A stretch of 34,203 bases of DNA from a virus, in the IMG/VR virus record IMGVR_UViG_3300009091_000037, positions 1 through 34,203 of that record; one strand, given 5' to 3'. The stretch's first letter is position 1. Each line of letters opens with the position of its first letter. Shown piece after piece: positions 6,418 to 15,106 of this stretch. Position numbers and translations under genes: made by a program. The notes under the pieces are model-generated. The model was not told the DNA's origin and did not search any database. It saw only the letters and a program-made list of their open reading frames with translations.

Positions 6418-7533
6418 ATGACAGAGGGAATGACAGCACAGACGGCTATGCCTGTAGATTCGAATGTTCAAATTTCAGCTGAGAATTTAAATTCACAGGT
6501 GCAAGATGGACAGACCGGACAAGAAGGACAAGATTTTCATGGAGCAAACACGGATCAAGACAATCAGGGATCTCAATATTCGAATCAAGAGAACCAAAAA
6601 AATACTAAAACAAATAACAAAGAAAACTTTAATCCAAAAGAAATGGAAATCATTTCAAAATTTATGAAGTCATGGAATGTCCCAAAAGGTTGGGAGCCGG
6701 TCCTAGATAAAGGGCAAGTTAAATTTTATGGAGTTGTCGATAAACAAGCAATATTGGCCACCCCAGAAGAGTTAATCAAAGGCTTTGGTTTAACTCAAGC
6801 TGGCTATGAACGGTTGTCCCATGCAAAGGAAATTGAAAATCGATACAAACAACTAGAATCTAAAATATCAAAAGACCCAAACGAGTTGATTAACTATGGT
6901 CGACAGCTCGGATTGTCTGATCAACAAATAGAAGAGTTTGCTTTCAACTACCTATCTGAAAAAACAAAATACAATCAAATGTCTCCACAAGAGAGAGCGC
7001 TGCACGATAGAGAACAAAAAATAAAAGAACGCGAAAAGGCAATCGAAGAGTCACGTCTTAACGAAGAGCAAGCCAAACATCACGCGATGGTGTCTGAGAT
7101 CGGATCTAAAATTACAAGTGAGCTGATTGAAGCAGCCCAAAAACATGGATTCACGCAGCCAAAACCTGGAAAAGATGGAATTGAACTCACCGAACTCATG
7201 TTGGATACGGTCAATATTTTAGCAAATTATGGAAAAAATAATAAACAAATTCCTGTGGCTGATGCCATGTGGATGGCCAATCAAAACTATGAAAGAAAAT
7301 TACAAAAGTGGCTAGTGCAACACGACGTAAACCAGGTCGTTAAGCTATTGCCAAAGAACATAAAAGAAGCCATTCGGAAAGAGTTACTCAGTCAGGTTCC
7401 CGATATACCAACGGCGAACAGTATTGATGGAATGTCTAATCGAGTGGATTTGTCACGTATGAGAGTTAATCGACAACCACAACAACAACAGAGAGGTCAA
7501 ACTATCACGGATTTTAAAATGTCCAGGAATTGA
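6418..7533 (+). CDS. capsid scaffolding protein
   Basis: A 371-residue hydrophilic protein between portal and major capsid genes, the position of scaffolds. Residues 1-75 are Gln/Asn-rich and disordered; about 140-260 is a long charged helix (RALHDREQKIKEREKAIEESRL). The basic C-terminal tail contains a run of glutamines (PQQQQRG). Scaffolds guide capsid assembly and leave before DNA packaging; a basic C-terminus often contacts the coat protein. AAGGAG precedes the ATG. Confidence 0.8.
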   Translation: MTEGMTAQTAMPVDSNVQISAENLNSQVQDGQTGQEGQDFHGANTDQDNQGSQYSNQENQKNTKTNNKENFNPKEMEIISKFMKSWNVPKGWEPVLDKGQVKFYGVVDKQAILATPEELIKGFGLTQAGYERLSHAKEIENRYKQLESKISKDPNELINYGRQLGLSDQQIEEFAFNYLSEKTKYNQMSPQERALHDREQKIKEREKAIEESRLNEEQAKHHAMVSEIGSKITSELIEAAQKHGFTQPKPGKDGIELTELMLDTVNILANYGKNNKQIPVADAMWMANQNYERKLQKWLVQHDVNQVVKLLPKNIKEAIRKELLSQVPDIPTANSIDGMSNRVDLSRMRVNRQPQQQQRGQTITDFKMSRN

Positions 7534-7551
7534 CCTTGGGAGAATTAAATT

Positions 7552-8847
7552 ATGTCATCCGTTAACACAACCGTCAATTTGAATGCCAACTTTAAAAAAA
7601 GTTATGCTGATCTACCGGCCAAACTGATTCCTGATAGTGTTATTTTTGCAAGAGAAATTCCAGAGGTCAAAAGAGAATCAACTCCAGGTGGAATATACAG
7701 TAGAATGGTAGTTGTATCTTCTGAGCAAGGTATTACAAAAGCGCCTAGCGGCGGTACTCTTGGGGCTTTTGCGTTGAACAGTCCCGAATCGATGAATGTT
7801 CAGGAGGCTCAGGTATCGGGCTCTGAATTGGTTCTTAGAATGTCATGGTCATATAAAGTCATGTCCTCTTCTGCCAATTCTCCAAACAAGTTTGAAGATG
7901 TAACAAAACTAGTAGTTGCCAATTCATTGGAGAGTGCGTGGTTTCATCAAGAGGCTGATATATTATGGGGACAAGATGCAAAAGGCGTTGGAGTTATTTC
8001 AGATAAAAACTTTACAAACAACACTATTGATATTTCGGAAGCCGAGTTTGCTTTTGGCTTGTTTGTTGGAAGAGAAAGATCTTGGTTAGCCATTGAAAGT
8101 GCAGCTGGCCAGTTACGTGGATATATTCAGATTTCCCAAGTAGACATTGAGAATCGAAGGATTTACACCGACTCTACAACTCCGGTACCAGTTGGGACAA
8201 TCGCCGGTGATATTATTAGACTTAAGGCCGATGGGTTATTGGGAGTTAATTCATTTATCGGACTTCACAAAGCCTGTTTGACAACAACCGGCACATTGTT
8301 CAACGTTCCAACAACATACTCACTCTGGAAGCCATTGGGTGATTATGATATTGGCGGACAACCACTGTCGTTCCAAAAGTTACTACAAGTATTGTTTAGG
8401 CCAATTTCTCGCGGTTTAGGAAAGTCATTCAAAGAGATCGAAGTGTATGTATCACCTAGAACGTGGATGAGCATTTCTCAAGATGAAGTGGCTCGTAGAA
8501 AATATGACTGGTCCTATTCTTCAAAAGGATACCAGAATGGTGCAGATAACATCACTTATACTTGCATGGCCGGTACCTTGACTCTGCGAAGTCACGACTT
8601 GATGAAGCAGGGATACGCGTTGATTATGCCAAAGGCATCACGTTGTATGGAGAAGATCGGTTCTCAGTCCACGCCTACGTTCAAAATTCCTGGACAAATG
8701 AATGCAACCGGCGGAGAAGATTATTTGATGCCGATGCCAAACAACGCAGGATACGAGTCCCGTCTATATTATGACACAAGTATTCTAAGCCCTTATTTTC
8801 CACAAATGCAATGGATTACTGGGATTACAAACCCAGCTTTAGTTTAA
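7552..8847 (+). CDS. major capsid protein
   Basis: A 431-residue protein immediately after the scaffold gene, in the position and size range of HK97-fold coat proteins of P22-like phages. The sequence is strand-rich with few charged runs. An N-terminal segment (LIPDSVIFAREIPEVKRES) precedes a Gly-rich loop typical of coat E-loops. I see no close match to P22 gp5 by eye, so the assignment rests on context. GGGAG precedes the ATG. A long stem-loop follows the stop. Confidence 0.85.
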   Translation: MSSVNTTVNLNANFKKSYADLPAKLIPDSVIFAREIPEVKRESTPGGIYSRMVVVSSEQGITKAPSGGTLGAFALNSPESMNVQEAQVSGSELVLRMSWSYKVMSSSANSPNKFEDVTKLVVANSLESAWFHQEADILWGQDAKGVGVISDKNFTNNTIDISEAEFAFGLFVGRERSWLAIESAAGQLRGYIQISQVDIENRRIYTDSTTPVPVGTIAGDIIRLKADGLLGVNSFIGLHKACLTTTGTLFNVPTTYSLWKPLGDYDIGGQPLSFQKLLQVLFRPISRGLGKSFKEIEVYVSPRTWMSISQDEVARRKYDWSYSSKGYQNGADNITYTCMAGTLTLRSHDLMKQGYALIMPKASRCMEKIGSQSTPTFKIPGQMNATGGEDYLMPMPNNAGYESRLYYDTSILSPYFPQMQWITGITNPALV

Positions 8848-8860
8848 TTTTATTTTCACT

Positions 8861-8888
8861 CAGGGTGGGACATCAAAGTCCTACCCTG
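8861..8888 (+). terminator. stem-loop after the major capsid gene
   Basis: CAGGGTGGGAC (8861-8871) pairs with GTCCTACCCTG (8878-8888) over 11 bp with one G-U pair and a 6-nt loop. No T run follows, so it is more likely a partial terminator, an mRNA-stabilising hairpin or a processing site that raises coat expression over the fibre gene than a full stop. Confidence 0.55.
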
Positions 8889-8904
8889 TTGTGGGGACCG
8901 AACT

Positions 8905-11900
8905 ATGACAATACCTTTACAAGTAAGAAATGGAACCGTTCGATATTATCCACAAAACAGCGATGAGAAATGGGGAACTGAAGCGTCTGCAATGATGCAA
9001 GATGTAGTACTTGGAATCAACCAAAGTGCACAAACTGCACATTTACAAAATTATGATATTGTTATTGGAACGGACTCTGATGTAGCGGACGGAAATGCTA
9101 CACATAGCTCATGGTCCACCGCAATTGCAGCGGCAATCGATGGAAACACTATTTTTGTAAGAAAATGTACTCTTTCTTTAGCTTCTCAATTAGTGATTAA
9201 TAAAAAACTAAAAATCGTTGGGACTAAACAAGCTTCAGTCATTCAAGATTCCGTTACTATAACAAATGGGTCCATGATAAAAATAACTGTTAATGACGTT
9301 GAATTTGTGGATGTAGAAATTCAACAAAGTCTCGGAACGCCTGATTATGCTATCGAATTAAGTAATGTAAATAGAATTTGTTTAAATATTCCGGTATCAG
9401 GGACATTCGCAATCTCATCTATTTATAGAAATGGAATGACGATTAATGGAATGATAGGACAAATTCTCTCATCAACTACACTTGACAACTATCTTGGAAC
9501 TAATGCATATTCCAAGTATGTATATTTGAATGATGTATTAACATCAACGTATCATACTATTTTAAATTCCAATTCATCAACTGCGTTGACTGCCAATCGG
9601 AATTTAACAATTGACGTAAAGAATGCTGATCGCACATTGTCTTTATCTGGAAATCTTACTATTGGAAACTCTTTATCTACGGGAAGTCACACTATTACAT
9701 TGAACACGACAGGTACAACTAGCATAACGCTTCCAACTGCCGGAACGTTGTCTACTTTAGATGGTGTCGAAACGTTAACGTCAAAGACATTGACTTCTCC
9801 AACCATAACGAATCCGACGCTTTCTGGTGGGACAGTAGTTTCTACAGTTGGCGTATATGATACAAATGCTTCACATTCTCTGAATTTAAAATGGAATGAA
9901 GACGACACCATTAATCGAGTTTTAAATTTAAAAGTCAACGGATCGGATAAGACTATTGATTTATCGGGAAACTTAACCCTTGCAAATAGCTTTACAACAA
10001 GTGGAAATTTCGCTTTGACATTGACTCAAACGGCGGCTACAAACGTCACGCTTCCTACTACCGGAACGCTGTCTACTCTAGATGGGTCTGAAACGCTGAC
10101 AAACAAAACATTAACGTCTCCAATTTTAAATACAGCAACGATTAATAATTCTACAATCTCAATCCCTTCACTTTCAGGAGGGACGGTTATTTCTACGGTG
10201 AGCGTATATGATACAAATGCTTCACATTCTCTGAATTTAAAATGGAATGAAGACGATACCATTAATCGAGTTCTGAATTTCAAAGTTAACGGATCGGATA
10301 AGACTATTGATCTAGCCGGTGACTTAACTTTATCCGGTGCATTTGCGTTGACATTGACCCAAACAGCGGCAACCAATGTCACACTTCCAACTACCGGAAC
10401 GTTGACCACTTTGGCCGGTAGCGAAATATTGACAAATAAAACATTAACTGCACCTACAATAACAAACGCGACTTTATCGGTGACAAATACAAGCGGAGCC
10501 GGTGTTCTTTCGATCAAAAGAAATGAAGCCAGTGCGGTTGATTATACATTGACATACAAAGTAAACGGAGCTTCAAGGACGATTGATCTTGGCGGTGATT
10601 TAAAAACAACAACCCAATCAATCACATTGAATGCAAATGCCGCCGGATCTATTTTGACCTTGCCTGATTCGGGGACGTTGGCAACCATTGGAAATTCTGA
10701 AACGTTTACAAATAAAACGTTGACTGCTCCTACGATTAACAAAGCCTATATTACAATTCCAGATATTGACTCTTCTAATGCGCTATTGATAAAATGGAAT
10801 GAAGGAGCCGCTTTAGATCGAACCTTAAACCTGGCCCTTAATGGAGTGGACCGATCTATCACATTAACAGGGGATTTGAGTGTATCTGGAAACGCAACAA
10901 TTAACCAAGATTTATCAACGACCTCTGCCACAGCTCAACTTGCCACATTAACATGTTCAACAAGTTTAGTATCTGCGTTAATAACCAAAGCATCAGCGGA
11001 CTTAAAGGTGACAACAACCACAAGTGGGGACGTGGAACTAAATCCGGTATCTACTATTTCCAGAATAATGGGCGATACCGCAAACAATTCAGGGACAAAG
11101 CGTGTCTTGTTTGGATCGGATGGGGATGGAACGGACTCTGATAACAGCGCTGGCATTCAGTCTGACACGTCTGGAAATATTCAAGTAAAATATAGAGGTG
11201 GAGTATGGTCAAACATAGCCAGTGCGGCTGGTTTTGCTACAACAACCTTGAACAATCTTGGAACTACAGCGATTAACGCAGCTTTAAATTACGCCGACAC
11301 TAATTTAGGCTTAGTCAATATTCCAGTTGGAACTATTATTCCTTGGATTGGCGGTTATTTCGGAAATGGAAGTAATGGAAGTTATACCCGAGTGCTCGGA
11401 ACGGCAAACACAATTGCCGCCGTTAATACGCTTCAAAACCCAAACGGATGGTATGTATGCGATGGGACAGAATTAAATTTAGCATCCTCTCCAATTTTTA
11501 ATGGAGCCACTCGATTTTTGCCCAATCTTTCAGACAGCCGTTTTTTACTGGGCTATACATCATGCGGAACGCAAGGCGGTGCCAATTCTTTAACGACAGG
11601 AAACGCAAGTGTAAATACAACAACAATGACAGCTGGAATTTCAATTAGCAATCATACCGTAACGAATAATGCTGTAACATCAGGTGCAGGGACTGCTCAT
11701 TCTCACGTGTTAACCCCAGGCACTGCTTATGCCCAAATTGGATTGATTGACAATGGAACGATCTGGGTGAAGAACTATTCTGTGACTGCCTATTCAACAA
11801 CAGGTTATTTGTCAGGGACATATACAGCGGATTCTGGTCCAACTAGTATTGGTTCTGGGGTTGGGGGAAGTACAAATACCGAGTCATCACACACTCATGG

Positions 11901-12033
11901 GGTTACGTCAAATGTTGCTGTGTCAAATCATTCGTTTTCAAATGCAACCTATACTGTAGATGCCCATACTCATTCAATCACAAATAGTTTGCCGCAATAT
12001 TTAACCGTTTTTTATTTGATGAAGGTGAAATAA
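8905..12033 (+). CDS. long tail fibre with collar-like, His-rich receptor tip
   Basis: A 1042-residue fibre. The N-terminal part (about 1-200) includes a pectate-like start (IAAAIDGNTIFVRKC). The shaft (about 215-660) is built of repeated blocks of the type GTLSTLDGSETLTNKTL and DDTINRVLNLKVNGSDKTIDL, common in phage fibres. The C-terminus (from about 810: PVGTIIPWIGG, WYVCDGTEL, LPNLSDSRFLLG) is a tail-collar/needle head with His-x-His motifs near residues 931, 995 and 1020 (AHSHV, SHTHG, AHTHS), which in T4 gp37-like tips bind iron. It ends SLPQYLTVFYLMKVK, as collar domains do. Expected to bind the host receptor. Confidence 0.85.
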   Translation: MTIPLQVRNGTVRYYPQNSDEKWGTEASAMMQDVVLGINQSAQTAHLQNYDIVIGTDSDVADGNATHSSWSTAIAAAIDGNTIFVRKCTLSLASQLVINKKLKIVGTKQASVIQDSVTITNGSMIKITVNDVEFVDVEIQQSLGTPDYAIELSNVNRICLNIPVSGTFAISSIYRNGMTINGMIGQILSSTTLDNYLGTNAYSKYVYLNDVLTSTYHTILNSNSSTALTANRNLTIDVKNADRTLSLSGNLTIGNSLSTGSHTITLNTTGTTSITLPTAGTLSTLDGVETLTSKTLTSPTITNPTLSGGTVVSTVGVYDTNASHSLNLKWNEDDTINRVLNLKVNGSDKTIDLSGNLTLANSFTTSGNFALTLTQTAATNVTLPTTGTLSTLDGSETLTNKTLTSPILNTATINNSTISIPSLSGGTVISTVSVYDTNASHSLNLKWNEDDTINRVLNFKVNGSDKTIDLAGDLTLSGAFALTLTQTAATNVTLPTTGTLTTLAGSEILTNKTLTAPTITNATLSVTNTSGAGVLSIKRNEASAVDYTLTYKVNGASRTIDLGGDLKTTTQSITLNANAAGSILTLPDSGTLATIGNSETFTNKTLTAPTINKAYITIPDIDSSNALLIKWNEGAALDRTLNLALNGVDRSITLTGDLSVSGNATINQDLSTTSATAQLATLTCSTSLVSALITKASADLKVTTTTSGDVELNPVSTISRIMGDTANNSGTKRVLFGSDGDGTDSDNSAGIQSDTSGNIQVKYRGGVWSNIASAAGFATTTLNNLGTTAINAALNYADTNLGLVNIPVGTIIPWIGGYFGNGSNGSYTRVLGTANTIAAVNTLQNPNGWYVCDGTELNLASSPIFNGATRFLPNLSDSRFLLGYTSCGTQGGANSLTTGNASVNTTTMTAGISISNHTVTNNAVTSGAGTAHSHVLTPGTAYAQIGLIDNGTIWVKNYSVTAYSTTGYLSGTYTADSGPTSIGSGVGGSTNTESSHTHGVTSNVAVSNHSFSNATYTVDAHTHSITNSLPQYLTVFYLMKVK
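9851..10319 (+). repeat. internal duplication in the fibre shaft
   Basis: About 118 bp at 9851-9968 is repeated at 10202-10319 with few differences, an offset of 351 bp (117 codons, in frame). It encodes the VYDTNASHSLNLKWNEDDTI block. The near identity suggests recent duplication or gene conversion, a common way for fibre length to change. Confidence 0.8.
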
Positions 12034-12267
12034 ATGACATATTTTTTTAAATGGAGAAAGTCGGGTTCTATCTTTTACAAAAAAGAAAAAGTAAGAGGAC
12101 ACCGCTTTGAAGAAAAACAAAATAAAATGATTCTATATCTTGAAAAAGGCGAAATAAAAGAGATTGCAAAATGGACTGATCATGAATGCTTTTTAGGATT
12201 AGATTGGATTTTATTTACTGAAGAAAACATGAAAAAAGAATCAGGACAAAATGTTAAAATAGTTTGA
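12034..12267 (+). CDS. small unrecognised protein after the fibre
   Basis: A 77-residue basic, aromatic-rich protein whose ATG directly follows the fibre stop; AAGGTG in the fibre's last codons is its ribosome-binding site, so it is coupled to the fibre. Small genes in this place are often fibre chaperones or fibre-attachment proteins, but nothing in the sequence proves it. Confidence 0.6.
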   Translation: MTYFFKWRKSGSIFYKKEKVRGHRFEEKQNKMILYLEKGEIKEIAKWTDHECFLGLDWILFTEENMKKESGQNVKIV

Positions 12268-12274
12268 GGTATTT

Positions 12275-12751
12275 ATGATTATTTCACAATTCATAGGCTT
12301 TGGAATAGCAGCTAGTCTTGGGTTGTTGATGAATTTATCATCTATTAACCCTAATCTTGTTAAAACAAATCAATATGCACAATTGGGAGGATATCTTCAT
12401 AACGATATTCCAAAATTTAATGATAGAGAAACTAAACAAAACGAGTTTACAAAAACACACTTAAAACTTGGCACCGAATGGCGATTTATGAATTTTTTAC
12501 AATTCAATATTGCTATGCAGGGTTTTGGGACTGAAAAAGGATTTACAAATGGAGTATTGGGCGGTTTATGGGGAGTGTCTAGTGATCTTACTGATTACAT
12601 TACATGTGGTTATGAACACTGGTCGGGACATATAGGGGACAATGGAAACGGATTGACTGCAAACGCAGGTAGTTATGATTATATTTTTATTTCTGTTCAT
12701 ACAAAAAAAATCGACAATGAAGGGTCATTGTTGGGGATGATTTTAAAATAA
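12275..12751 (+). CDS. probable membrane/beta-structured virion-region protein
   Basis: A 158-residue protein with a hydrophobic N-terminus (MIISQFIGFGIAASLGLLM), either a signal peptide or membrane anchor. The rest alternates aromatic and polar residues (LKLGTEWRFMNFLQFNIAM, YITCGYEHWSGH, YDYIFISVHT), a pattern of outer-membrane beta strands. No family recognised. GAGGT lies before the ATG. It could help DNA entry or surface exclusion; both are guesses. Confidence 0.55.
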   Translation: MIISQFIGFGIAASLGLLMNLSSINPNLVKTNQYAQLGGYLHNDIPKFNDRETKQNEFTKTHLKLGTEWRFMNFLQFNIAMQGFGTEKGFTNGVLGGLWGVSSDLTDYITCGYEHWSGHIGDNGNGLTANAGSYDYIFISVHTKKIDNEGSLLGMILK

Positions 12752-12766
12752 CTTTAGGAGGGACTT

Positions 12767-13192
12767 ATGGCTACAAAACAAAACACAACCACTGATCAAA
12801 GATCTTTGCCTTTCAATTATTTAAGAGCGAATACTGAAGATGTAAAAACAGTATTCGGTATGTTTCAACTGGGTGATACACACAATGATTCCCCCGCAGT
12901 CGTCAATGGCGATGGATTTTCCGTATCTTCTCACGCTACGGTAGAAGGTGTGTATGAAATTACAATAAATGATCCAACCATTCAGACAATATTGTTTGCC
13001 GGTGGAAATCTTGGCATTGGAACCGATGGTACCGACGTTGCATTAGAAGGCGCAAGTGCTCAGGCTTATCTAGATGCACCGTACTTAAATACAGGGACAA
13101 GGAAAGTCTTGATAAAAATTGCACAATTAACGGATGGAAAAAATCTGTTTATAGCCAATGCAGTAATTTCATTTATGATTAACTATAAATAA
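12767..13192 (+). CDS. small virion-type protein, possible capsid decoration or fibre accessory
   Basis: A 141-residue, strand-rich, Gly/Asp/Thr-rich protein without Cys, with a strong AGGAGG ribosome-binding site. Composition and location in the virion operon suggest a structural protein made in quantity. An intrinsic-terminator-like hairpin follows within 20 bp. No motif is recognised. Confidence 0.55.
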   Translation: MATKQNTTTDQRSLPFNYLRANTEDVKTVFGMFQLGDTHNDSPAVVNGDGFSVSSHATVEGVYEITINDPTIQTILFAGGNLGIGTDGTDVALEGASAQAYLDAPYLNTGTRKVLIKIAQLTDGKNLFIANAVISFMINYK

Positions 13193-13207
13193 TTTTTATT
13201 TATTTTT

Positions 13208-13241
13208 GGCCGGATTGATAGTTACATCTTTCCGGCCTTTT
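13208..13241 (+). terminator. intrinsic-terminator-like hairpin
   Basis: GGCCGGA (13208-13214) pairs with TCCGGCC (13231-13237), loop 16 nt, followed by TTTT (13238-13241). The short T run and large loop suggest partial termination, leaving some read-through into the next genes. Confidence 0.6.
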
Positions 13242-13250
13242 GGAAAAACA

Positions 13251-13418
13251 ATGGATAATTGCCAATATGAAAAAGTGATTGAAAATATCCAGTGTCAACT
13301 CAATGAAATTAGGGTTGATACAAAAGAATTATTAAAGTTCAAATGGCAAGTTATGGCTATTGTCAGCGTTGTTTCAACAGCCATTTCGTTTGCTGTTACA
13401 TTTATTTTTAAAAAGTGA
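13251..13418 (+). CDS. XhlA/holin-like small membrane protein
   Basis: A 55-residue protein from ATG 13251 (MDNCQYEK). The longer open frame begins inside the hairpin and is rejected. A charged coiled-coil N-terminus (about 1-28, with IECQLNEI-like heptads) is followed by one membrane segment (VMAIVSVVSTAISFAVTFIF) and a Lys-Lys end, the layout of XhlA-type haemolysin/holin-associated proteins. Here it lies in the virion operon, so it may also be a membrane adaptor for entry. Confidence 0.6.
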   Translation: MDNCQYEKVIENIQCQLNEIRVDTKELLKFKWQVMAIVSVVSTAISFAVTFIFKK

Positions 13419-13424
13419 GGGAGT

Positions 13425-13781
13425 ATGAAGAATTATTTTTCAAATATGATTAAACAAAACAATGATAGAATTTTAGATGTCTACACTACTGAAGACGATG
13501 ATTTAGTATTGTGTGGCAGTCAGGCTGTATTTAATTTGAGTTCTCCAAGTGCTGAAAGATCAATAAAGCTTATGCATCATGATGTTACAATGGAATGTGA
13601 GCATCCTTTTGACAAAAAACCACTCATGATGATTAAGTGCAAGGTTGATTGCTCTGTGAATAACATCACAATAAAAGATAACAATGGGACGACTCTTTAT
13701 GTATTGAATTCTGATTATTCAACAAAAGAAATTTATTTGATTTTTAAATGTGACAATAAAAATAACTGGATATTAGCTTAA
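13425..13781 (+). CDS. unrecognised virion-region protein
   Basis: A 118-residue strand-rich protein (VFNLSSPSAERSIKLMHHDVTM, NITIKDNNGTTLYVL) with a GGGAG ribosome-binding site. The pattern is that of a small beta-sandwich, such as those on fibres or capsids. No catalytic motif and no family recognised. Confidence 0.55.
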   Translation: MKNYFSNMIKQNNDRILDVYTTEDDDLVLCGSQAVFNLSSPSAERSIKLMHHDVTMECEHPFDKKPLMMIKCKVDCSVNNITIKDNNGTTLYVLNSDYSTKEIYLIFKCDNKNNWILA

Positions 13782-13792
13782 GGAGTATTTCC

Positions 13793-14179
13793 ATGAGAAA
13801 TAGAGCACACTTAGCTGCTTTGGAAAAAATAAAAGAAGATTTGACTCAACTGCTTCATGAAAAATATGCAATGGATGATACTGAAGAAAACGATACTGGG
13901 CTATCCATTGACGGGGTTGAAATAGAACCAAAAAAAGAGAATAGCATTGATGATAATGAAATGTTATTAGATGAATTTAGTAAAGATGACAGCATAGAGA
14001 GTGGATCGATTGATAGAGAGCCTAAAATGATGTCCATTCATGAAGTCGGATATAGTAAGTTTCCAGAAGAAAATTCAGAAGATAACACTGAAGATTTTAC
14101 AAGCGAAGACATGAAGGGTATGGACCATGAAAAAATGTTGAAGACAATCAAGGGATTTTCAAAACGTATGAGAAAATAA
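13793..14179 (+). CDS. acidic unrecognised protein
   Basis: A 128-residue protein, strongly acidic in its middle (about 20-110, many Asp/Glu) with a basic C-terminal tail (KTIKGFSKRMRK) and a basic N-terminus. Probably disordered. Preceded by AAGGAG. It lies just before the adaptor gene; such acidic proteins can be DNA mimics or chaperones, but no evidence favours either. Confidence 0.55.
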   Translation: MRNRAHLAALEKIKEDLTQLLHEKYAMDDTEENDTGLSIDGVEIEPKKENSIDDNEMLLDEFSKDDSIESGSIDREPKMMSIHEVGYSKFPEENSEDNTEDFTSEDMKGMDHEKMLKTIKGFSKRMRK

Positions 14180-14182
14180 ACT

Positions 14183-15106
14183 ATGGTATACACCACAACA
14201 AAGCTATTAAACGCCATTCGAGAAGATGCATCATTGCCGTCTTCTGCAAAAAATAAATTCGGAGACGACAAGCTGCTTAGGATCTTGACAGAAGAGAATG
14301 ATCTACGTGTTACTAAACTTCTATTGAGAGAAAAGGCGGATTTCTACGTTGAGCACGTTGATATTCCTTTAGTTGCTAATACGTCTGAATATGCACTTCC
14401 TTCCAAGGCTATTGGTTGGAGTCTATACGAGATTGGGTTCATTGGGACTGATGGACAATATATGTCTGTTGGAAAAAGTAGTTTGAATTATCAATCGGCC
14501 TATAATGTCATGGTTCCAACGTCAACTCCAAGGCTTGTATTCATTGAGGGAAATAAACTGATTACGCAACCTAAGATTAATGATTCTCCACAAGGAAGTT
14601 TTAGGTTGTATTATGAACGCAAACAGAGTGAATTTACAACGGTCGCAGCATGTGGAAGGATTTCAGAAGTCAATTCAAATGATACAAACTATTTGTTAAC
14701 CGTCGATTCGGTCCCAATTCTTTCCGACGGTGTAGATGTTATTGCCGGAACCAATCCGTTTGGAATTATTTCAGAGAATCAAACGGCAACAGCGGTCGGG
14801 TCAGTTCTCAATATTCTAAAAACTTCTTTTGTCATTACTCCAACCGTCGGTGATTATGTGACCCCAACAGGAAAAACATGCATTCCACACGTTCCCGAAG
14901 AGATGCATTCAGCATTGGTTAGATGCGCCGTAGCTAGATGTATTGGAATGATCGGAGGGGCAAATAATGCAAATAATTATGCGATTGCAGAAAAAGAACG
15001 GGATACTGTTTTGGAACTTGCCAGGCAATCACTGAAATCTCGGATTCAAAATCGTCCGAAAAAATTAATTTCAAAAAACTTTGTGCTCAATTTAATGAGG
15101 TATTAA
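14183..15106 (+). CDS. head-tail adaptor (P22 gp4 / T7 gp11-type)
   Basis: A 307-residue protein directly before the nozzle gene, as in P22- and T7-like phages. The N-terminal helical part (about 1-55: LNAIREDASLP, LLRILTEENDLRVTKLLL) and the C-terminal helices (PEEMHSALVRCAVARCIGMIGG, AIAEKERDTVLELARQSL) frame a beta-rich insert, as in adaptor rings. It is expected to sit under the portal and seal the DNA-filled head. The ribosome-binding site is weak and translation may depend on the upstream gene, whose stop is 3 nt away. Confidence 0.65.
   Translation: MVYTTTKLLNAIREDASLPSSAKNKFGDDKLLRILTEENDLRVTKLLLREKADFYVEHVDIPLVANTSEYALPSKAIGWSLYEIGFIGTDGQYMSVGKSSLNYQSAYNVMVPTSTPRLVFIEGNKLITQPKINDSPQGSFRLYYERKQSEFTTVAACGRISEVNSNDTNYLLTVDSVPILSDGVDVIAGTNPFGIISENQTATAVGSVLNILKTSFVITPTVGDYVTPTGKTCIPHVPEEMHSALVRCAVARCIGMIGGANNANNYAIAEKERDTVLELARQSLKSRIQNRPKKLISKNFVLNLMRY

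Noticed and set aside
8948-8956. Exact DnaA box TTATCCACA
   Set aside because: It lies inside the fibre coding sequence without companions, so it is probably chance; it also lowers the weight of the single box at 33477.
9687-11156. Series of minus-strand ORFs opposite the fibre gene
   Set aside because: They mirror the fibre's repetitive codons, lack ribosome-binding sites and have unlikely Val/Ser/Pro-rich compositions.
13206-13250. N-terminal extension of the XhlA-like gene
   Set aside because: It falls within the GGCCGGA hairpin and has no ribosome-binding site; ATG 13251 fits the family start.
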